Shown piece after piece: positions 57,240 to 64,000 of a stretch of 64,000 nucleotides of DNA. The translations under genes were made by a program, and so were the position numbers. The DNA comes from Eonycteris spelaea. Taxonomy: Eukaryota > Chordata > Mammalia > Chiroptera > Pteropodidae. Below the pieces are notes generated by a model. The model ran no database searches, was not told the origin of the DNA, and saw only the letters and a program-made list of their open reading frames with translations. The stretch's first letter is position 1; each line of letters starts with the position of its first letter. The stretch spans positions 434,001 through 498,000 of the forward strand of contig PUFA01000313.1 of the NCBI GenBank assembly GCA_003508835.1, in the 5' to 3' direction.

Positions 57240-57575
57240 ACCGGGCTGCTATAATTAAATATCACACAGTGGGTAGCTTATAAACACAAGAAATTTATTT
57301 CTCATGGTTCTGGGGGCTGGGAAGTCCAAGATCAAGGTGCCAGCAGATTCAGTGTTTGGTACGAGCCCATTTCCTGGTTCATAGATGGCCCCTAATTTCT
57401 CTGTCCTCACATGGTGGAGGGGCAAGCAAGTTCTCTGGGGTCTCTTCTATAAAAATGCTAATCCCATTTGGGAGAGCTCCACCCTCATGGCCTCTTCACC
57501 TCCCAAAGGCCCCACCTCCTACCACCATGACCTTGGAGGTTAGGATTTCAATATATAAATTTGGGAAGAAAACAA
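57240..57575 (-). mobile_element. MLT1/MST-type MaLR LTR inserted in HAL1
   Basis: Antisense MaLR LTR: 'ggctgctataattaaatatc', 'ttctgggggctgggaagtcc', 'aagatcaaggtgccagcaga', 'tttcctggttcatagatggc', 'cctcacatggtggaggggca', 'tcctaccaccatgaccttgg'. The 84-residue plus frame at 57356-57610 is read from it. Confidence 0.88.
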
Positions 57576-58022
57576 AGTTTGAGATCATAGCAATCCTCAA
57601 TGAAAATTAAATTTGAAAGTTAAATATGTCATCTGAAAACAAAAATGTCTGAGAAAAATGGATTTTTAGCAGTAGAAGAACTGCTTAGAAAGAAATACTT
57701 GAGTGAATTCTTTAAGCCAAAATTAATGATACCACACAGAATGCAGAAACACAGGAAAAAATGAAGAGCATCAGTGCTCTTAATATGTGGATAATTATAA
57801 CAGATATTGTAAACATAATAACAATACAAATAATATATCCAATAAGGGGTTGATATCACATTATTTACATTTGTAACAAATGTATATGTAAATATACAGC
57901 AAAGATCACAAAAGGCATGGAAAGATTATGAATGGTTACGTGTACTTTTACAATAATCTTGCATTTTATAGGAATAGTAAAAATACTAAAGAAAAATAAG
58001 ATTATAATAGTTTAAGGATATA

Positions 58023-59549
58023 TACTATAATCTTTTTTAAAAAATTAAGTATATAAGTATAGTGGTATACAGTCTTATATTGGTTATATTAGTTTTAGGA
58101 GTAAAATATTTGACATTTTTATGCCTCACAATGTGATCACACCACTAATTATAGTAATCATCTGTCATCCTGTAAACTTATCACAGTATTATTGACTATA
58201 CATCCCTTCTCCTTTTCACTCATCCCCGCCCTTCCCTTTTATCTCTGTTTCTATGAGATTGTTTTTGTTCTGTTTGTTTTGTTTTTAGATTCCACATATA
58301 AATGCGACCATATCATATTTGTCTTTCTCTGCCTGACTTATTTCACTTAGCATAATACCCTCTAGGTCTATCCATGTTGTCGCAAATTTTATTTTTTATG
58401 TCCGAGTAATATTCCATTGTATGTATGTACCCCTTCTTCTTTATCTAAATGTCTATTGATGGACACTCAGGTTGCTTCCATATCTTGGCTATTGCAAATA
58501 GTGCTGCAGTAAACATAGGAGTGCATTTTTTCGAATTAGTGTTTTGGATTTGTTCAGATAAATACCCAGAAGTGGAATTGCTGGGTCATAAGGTAGTTCT
58601 ATGTTTCATTTTTTGAGGAACCTCCAAACTGTTTTCCATAGTAGCTGCACCGATTTGCAATCCTGCCAACAGTGCATGAGGGTTCTCTTTTCTCCACATC
58701 CTCGCCAACACTTGCTGTTTCTTGATTTATTGGTAACAGTCATTCTGACACGTGTGAGGTGATATCGTATTATGGTTTAATTTGCATTTCACTGATTAGT
58801 GATGTTGAGCAACTTTTCATTTGTCATTGGCCATCTGTATGTCCTCTTTGAAGAACTATCTTTTCACATCCTCTGCCTACTTTTTGATCGGATTATTTTT
58901 TTGTTGTAGTTATTGAGTTGTATGAGATTTTAAAATATATTTTAGATATCAACCCCTTATCGGATATATTATTTGCAAATATATTCTTCCATTCAGTGGG
59001 TTTCCTTTTTGTTTGTTGAAGATTTCTTTCACTGTGCAACAACCTTTTAGTTCGATGTAGTCCCATGTGTTTATTTTTGCTTTTGTTTCTCTTGTTTGAT
59101 GGGACATGTCCAAAAGATAATACTTAGACTGATGTCAGATAATTTTCTTCTTGTGTTTTCTTCTAGGAATTTTATGGTTTTGAGCCTTATATTTAAGTCT
59201 TTGATGCACTTTGAGTTTATTTTTGCATATGGTGTAATAGAGTGGTTCTGTTTTATTTTTTTCACGTGTGTCTGTCCAGTTTTCCCAACATCATTTGTTG
59301 AAGAGACTGCCGTTACTCCAGTGTATATTTTTACCTTCTTTATCATAGATTACATGACCATATATGTGAAGGTTTATTTCTGGGCCATCTATTTTGTTCC
59401 ATTGATCTGTTTTTGTGTGTGTGTGTGGCAGTACCATACTGTTTTGATTGTTATAACTTTGTCGTATAGTTTGAGATCATGTAGTGTGATACCTCTTTGT
59501 TCTTTCAAAGTTGCTGTAGTTATTTAGGTTGTTGTTCTATACAATGTAC
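58023..59549 (-). mobile_element. L1 3' half (ORF2 C-terminus and 3' UTR) inserted in HAL1
   Basis: Well-preserved antisense L1: 'tcacttagcataataccctc', 'gagtaatattccattgtatg', 'ggttgcttccatatcttggc', 'aatacccagaagtggaattg', 'ccgatttgcaatcctgccaa', 'tgggtttcctttttgtttgt', 'atcatttgttgaagagactg', 'taacatagatttcatagtaa'-like, to 'tcaaagttgctgtagttatt'. 5'-truncated within ORF2. The 143-residue plus frame at 59096-59527 is its antisense strand. Confidence 0.92.
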
Positions 59550-60749
59550 ATGTAATCTGAGGGTTCTAATAAAGCTTAATAATATAATGAATAACAAAAA
59601 TGTAATATAAGAGAAAATTATATGTGAATGCATGATTAATTGAAAATATGTACACAATATAGGAAATAAGAAAATAAGTAGAAATGGTTGACTTGAACTT
59701 TCCTATATCAGTAAATATTTTAAATGTAAATGTATTAAACATTCCATTAAGTGGAAAAGATGTCACAATGTTTAAAGATATAAGTATATGATGTTTAAAA
59801 GGGATTTACATTAACTACAACAACATAGAATGCTTAAAAGAAAGAAGATGGAAAAATATACTATGCAAACTAGAATATAATGAAAGTTAGTATATCTAAA
59901 CATAAAAAATCCATACATTAAACCTTTTTAAAATTAAGGACTTTTATTTTTTGAAAAGGATACCCATACACTGCAAGGAGATAAATAAAATATGTATTTA
60001 ACAGATGACTCTGTCCAGAATATGTAAATAAACCCTGGAAGTCAATAAGGACAGGAAAGACAACACAATTGAAAATTAAATGGTGAAGTGACCTAAACAA
60101 GACATTCAGAAAACAGGTTATCCTTATGGCCAATAAGCATATGGAATGATGTTCAACATCATTGAGTTATCAATTAATGCAAACAAAATCATAATGATAC
60201 ACTACTACACACTGCCAGACTAAAATTGAAAGAGTAGATACCAAGAATTGACAGGGTTGTGAAAGAACCGGAACTCTTCCTGTTTTCTAGTGGAAGTATA
60301 AATTGCTGCCAGCATTTCAGGAATCTGATTAGAAATTCTTATTATATGTGGGAATACATAAATTTATTGATCCACCAGTTTCACATCTTGATGTATATTT
60401 AAGAGAAATGACTTTTTGTGTTCATCATGATATGGTCCAGAATGTCCATCGCAGTTTTGTTCATCGTAGCCCTAAACTGGAATCAACTCAACTGTCCATG
60501 AATTATAGAACAAATAAAGTGGTATATTCATTTAATGGAATATTACATGGCAACCAAAAGAATAAACCACTGCTACATGCAATAGTGTGAAATAATTCCA
60601 TAGTCATTACATTGAACTAAAGAAGCTGACTACAAAGTCACACCTACTATATGATTCCATTCATTTAAAGAAGGCCAAACAAAAGTCAGAATGGTGGTTG
60701 ATTCTAGTTTGGGGTCAAGAGGAGGAATAAGGACAAAATACACTGGTAT

Positions 60750-62100
60750 GCCAAAAACATATTTCACTATCAAGCTAGTGATTGCTAGTCATGTTGTCCC
60801 TTAAGATTTTCCTCTTTACTTTTTATGTTATCCTTCAATATGATATAAAATAAACTAGGTCTCAGAGGTTAAGGAAAACAGGAAAGGAAGCAGATATATA
60901 CTAGTTTTGTTGCTGCCTCTAGTGGAAAATGAATACAGTCAATTAAAAAGAATTCAATACTTCATGTAAAATTATAATTATACTGAAAAGATAAGTTTTA
61001 GAGGAACTGGAAAGAGATGAAAAAAACTCCAAATAGTAAAAGAAATACACAAGAAAATAAAACAATAAAAAATTCCATGGATTCACTATTATGAAAGACT
61101 AAAATAAAAAACAGGAATTAACAAGAAATGGCATAATGGAAATAAGATATTTATGAAGGATGAATTTATGTCATCAATACTTACAAGTGAGATAAGCAGC
61201 ATCTATGAAAGGAAAATGCAGAGGCTGATTAAAAGCATAATGAAAATGTAGGCTTATATATGACACATCTGAAAATATGGCTTATAAAGTTTAAATATGG
61301 CAAGACAGCAAACAAGTCCAATACAATACAGCAAAAAGAAAATCTTCATGTAATATCAGACATAGATGAATTCAATTCAAACCTATAATTACAGATTATC
61401 TAGAAATTAACTGTAACATACAGTATATTAGAAGATCTATGATACAGAGTAAGCAGAGAGATATAGGAGAAGAGGCATTGTGACCACAGGTTGGAATTCT
61501 TCATGAGATTCTGCATTAATCTGTTGTCTAGAAAGTGCTCTATAAATTATTTTTACTAGCTCAGGAAGCAAAAAAAGGAGACTTGCATCTGTGGTTCAAG
61601 GAGGAGAAAAGTAGCTGTGTGAAATTAAAGAACTAGGCTTATGGCATATGATGCAGTTTTTAAATATGAATTAACAGTTCCTTCCTGGTTGTATGATATT
61701 TCTACCAGAGATGTTAATATTAAAGTGGTATGGATCCCGTTACAGTATAGGGCAAACTAAACAAAGCAAATAAGAAAGTAATCTATAGCAACAGAATAGA
61801 CAACACAGGAATCTCATATATCAACCAATGCTCACTGATTACAAGACCACATTGGAGAGTTTCAAAGCACATTGAAAAAATCATGATGAGGACCAATCTA
61901 GTAGACATTATGTATGTTCTATTACTTGTGTATACATAATGAGGATGAGTTATATGATCTCTGTCAATATGTGCTTTTAATACATAGATTATATCTCAAA
62001 GGAAAGGCAAAGTTCACATCATGACTTTTTCTAGGAAAGGATAGAGGAATGGGAAATTCAAAACAAAGTAGAAGTATATGTGTAATTTCATACTTAAAGT
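60750..62100. other. AT-rich stretch, no gene seen
   Basis: LINE-like A-rich plus strand, but no landmark I can place; no open frame over 60 residues. Confidence 0.4.
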
Positions 62101-62126
62101 TTTATTTCATAATGGGCTTGTTTAGT

Positions 62127-62300
62127 CAACTCTAAATATGTAAAAACACAAAGATATAGTCCTAAGGTATTTAAGACCTAACCAATAATATGGTTGACTT
62201 TATTAAAAATTTTAATGCACAGATAATCACTTTTTATGAAAAGCTGATCTAGAAACATAGAAGGATAAGTAAAATAGAAGACAGAAGAATTCAAAACTCA
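62127..62300 (+). mobile_element. L1 ORF2-like segment, upstream copy of a 1.7-kb direct repeat
   Basis: 'gtcaactctaaatatgtaaa' and 'atggttgactttattaaaaa', 'gctgatctagaaacatagaa'. The same series recurs 1,700 bp later at 63852-63995. Confidence 0.6.
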
Positions 62301-62429
62301 TTCTATGAGATTAATATTAACTTGATATTAAAACCAAACAAGAGCACCATAAGGAAACAAATATACAAACTAATATGTCTTATGAATATGCACAAAAGTC
62401 CTTAAAAATACTAGGAAACCCAATTTAGC

Positions 62430-64000
62430 AATATTTCAAGAGGATGTACAATGACCAACTAGAATTTATTGCAGGAGTGTAAGGCTGGTTTACATCTGAA
62501 AATCCTTTACTATAAAGAGAAAAAAGGACAGAAACCATAAGAATATCTCAATAGATGAAGAAAAGTCATCTGACAAAATTTTACACCTCTTCATGAATAG
62601 AAAAACACTCAACAAACTAGAAATAGAAGAGAACATCCTCAATCTGATAAATGGCTTCTGTAAAGAACCCACAGCTAGCATAGTGCTTAATTGTGAAAAC
62701 ACTTAACCTTTTCTTCCTAAGATTAGAAACAAGTAAAGTAGGTCCAGTCCAGCCATTTCTATTCAACCTCATACTAGAAATTCTTGCCATGGCAATCAGA
62801 CAAGAAAAAAAAATAAAAGTCATACACAATGGAAATAAATAGTAAAATTATATTTGCAGATGACATATTCTTGTATATAAAAATCCTACAGAATGGACAC
62901 TCACATACAACTGTAAGATACATCACAAAGGGTGAATTCTTATGTTAACTATAGACTTTCATTAGTAATATATTAAAACTAGTTTGTTAATTCTGCAGTT
63001 CGATAAATGTTCCACACTAATGCAAAATGTTAATAATAGAAAATATGGTTTGCATGAAAAAATGATATATGGGAATTCTACACTTTCTGTGAATTTTTTC
63101 TGTATTTCTAAAAGTACTCTAAAATATAGTCAATTAAGAAAATGGGAGAGCTAATAAATTATTTCAATAAGATTGCAGGATATAAGAACAATGTACAAAA
63201 ATTAACTGTATTTCAAAATACTTGAACAGTCTGAAAATGAAATTAAGAAAGCAATTCCACAAGATCATCACAAAGAATAAATACTTATAAATAAACTTAA
63301 CAAAAAAAGAAAGTGGAAAACGTTCCAAAAAGTGAAAAACATTGTTAAAATAAATTGTAGAAGACCTAAATAAATGGGATGACATTTCATGTTCGTAGTT
63401 TGGAAGATATAGCATTGGTTATTAAGATGGCAAGACTCTCCAAAGAGATCTACAGATTCAATGCAAACTCTAGAAGGCTTTTTTTTTCTTTACAGAAATT
63501 TAAAAGCTCATGCTAAAATTTATATGTAAATTCAAGAAACCCAGAATATTCAAAAAATCTTGGAAAAGTACCAAGTCGGAGACTCATAATTTCCAATTTC
63601 AAAATTGTAGTAGACAAAGCTATAGTAATCAATATAGTGTAGTACTAGAATGAGGATAGATATGTAGATCAGTGAAATATAATTGAAAGTTCAATAGTAA
63701 ACCCTCACATTTATGGTCTATTGATTTACAACATGGGTGCCAAGACAATTAAATGGAGAAAAAAATTTTTTTTTCAATAAATAGCACCAGTGCAACTGGA
63801 TTTCTATCAGTGAGTGAATTATTTCAGATCTCTATCTTACATTATACATAAAAGTCAACTCAAAATGTATCAAGAACCTAAACAGTAGTATGGTTGACTT
63901 TATGAAAGATTTTAATGCATTGATAATTATTTTGTTATTTAAAATTGATCTAGAAACAGTAAAATAAGACAGAAAAGCTTAACTAAAACTATAAAACACT
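62430..64000 (+). mobile_element. old L1 ORF2 (reverse transcriptase region), decayed
   Basis: 'taaggctggtttacatctga', 'aaaattttacacctcttcat', 'ctcatactagaaattcttgc', 'catggcaatcagacaagaaa', and a FADD codon run at 62853-62864, the F/Y-A-D-D active-site motif of LINE-1 reverse transcriptase. It continues to 'gcaactggatttctatcagt' and 'gtcaactcaaaatgtatcaa' near 63.85 kb. Stops and frameshifts are frequent, so it is dead. It runs off the window's right edge. Confidence 0.85.

Larger units (their letters stand above)
56600..60745 (+). mobile_element. HAL1/old L1 composite, split by an LTR and by an antisense L1
   Basis: ORF1-type DNA: 'aattaaaaaatgcagtatct', 'gtaattggagctccagaaag' (encoding the IGVPEG-like core), 'aaccccagcgaatcccaagc'. 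After an MLT1-type LTR it resumes with 'gaatgcagaaacacagg' and 'aaatgaagagcatcagtgct'. After an antisense L1 it resumes with 'tttaaatgtaaatgtattaa', then from 60060 the LINE 3' coding end: 'atggccaataagcatatgga', 'gttcaacatcattgagttat', 'caactgtccatgaattatag', 'tattacatggcaaccaaaag'. Coding frames are broken throughout. Whether all parts are one HAL1 or a HAL1 joined to an older L1 is unresolved. Confidence 0.65.

Noticed and set aside
59096..59527. 143-residue open frame
   Set aside because: It is the strand opposite an L1 ORF2 relic, where long antisense frames are common.
1..64000. Bacterial or viral gene systems, operons, rRNA
   Set aside because: Base composition, repeat content and lack of long frames are those of noncoding mammalian DNA; no rRNA or intact viral gene was seen.

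Overview
The window reads as nuclear DNA of a placental mammal: AT-rich, with no long open reading frames, built from layers of interspersed repeats (L2, MIR, old L1, HAL1, MaLR-type LTRs, hAT and Tigger DNA transposons) and microsatellites. The best clue to lineage is a short L1 3' tail ending in a conserved 'TTAACCAATGTCACCC...AATAAATT' block, seen three times with target-site duplications (14.4, 16.9 and 22.6 kb). I associate this tail with bat L1 elements. No Alu, B1/B2, carnivore Lys-SINE, bovine SINE/BovB or vespertilionid VES SINE was recognised. A bat, perhaps outside the Vespertilionidae, is therefore the working guess; it is an inference from memory, not a search.

No protein-coding gene can be supported. 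Every open frame examined is short and is explained by chance, by decayed transposon coding sequence, or by the antisense strand of a transposon. One 65-bp segment (11770-11834) has exon-like splice borders and two open frames, but it is unrecognised. The window is best described as intergenic or intronic.

Layout. 0-6 kb: an L2 end, an MLT1 LTR, MIRs, and a layered nest in which a hAT element is split by L1s, one of which carries a MER1-type hAT MITE with an 8-bp duplication. 6.1-8.5 kb: a nearly full-length antisense HAL1 (half-LINE) with a GC-rich 5' UTR. 8.7-14 kb: MIRs, L2 pieces, and MER20-, MER44- and MER5A-type DNA elements. 14.4-24.8 kb: three long L2 remnants and three bat-type L1 tails. 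25-28.4 kb: mostly unique. 28.8-30.7 kb: an L2 split by a probable solo retroviral LTR. 32.4 kb: a full hAT element. 35.8-37 kb: L2 plus two LTR-like repeats. 38.4-47 kb: repeat-poor sequence with one tRNA-Val-like pseudogene. 47-54.7 kb: LTR-like, L1, a large inverted repeat and CR1/L3. 56.6-60.7 kb: a sense HAL1 split by an MLT1-type LTR and an antisense L1. 62.4-64 kb: decayed L1 ORF2.

Nothing here acts together as a pathway. What the window records is the order of insertions. I found no new biological system. The items most worth checking are the inverted repeat at 52.15-52.75 kb, the HAL1 5' UTR, the tRNA-like locus at 45.4 kb and the candidate exon. Repeat family names are from memory and were not checked with RepeatMasker.
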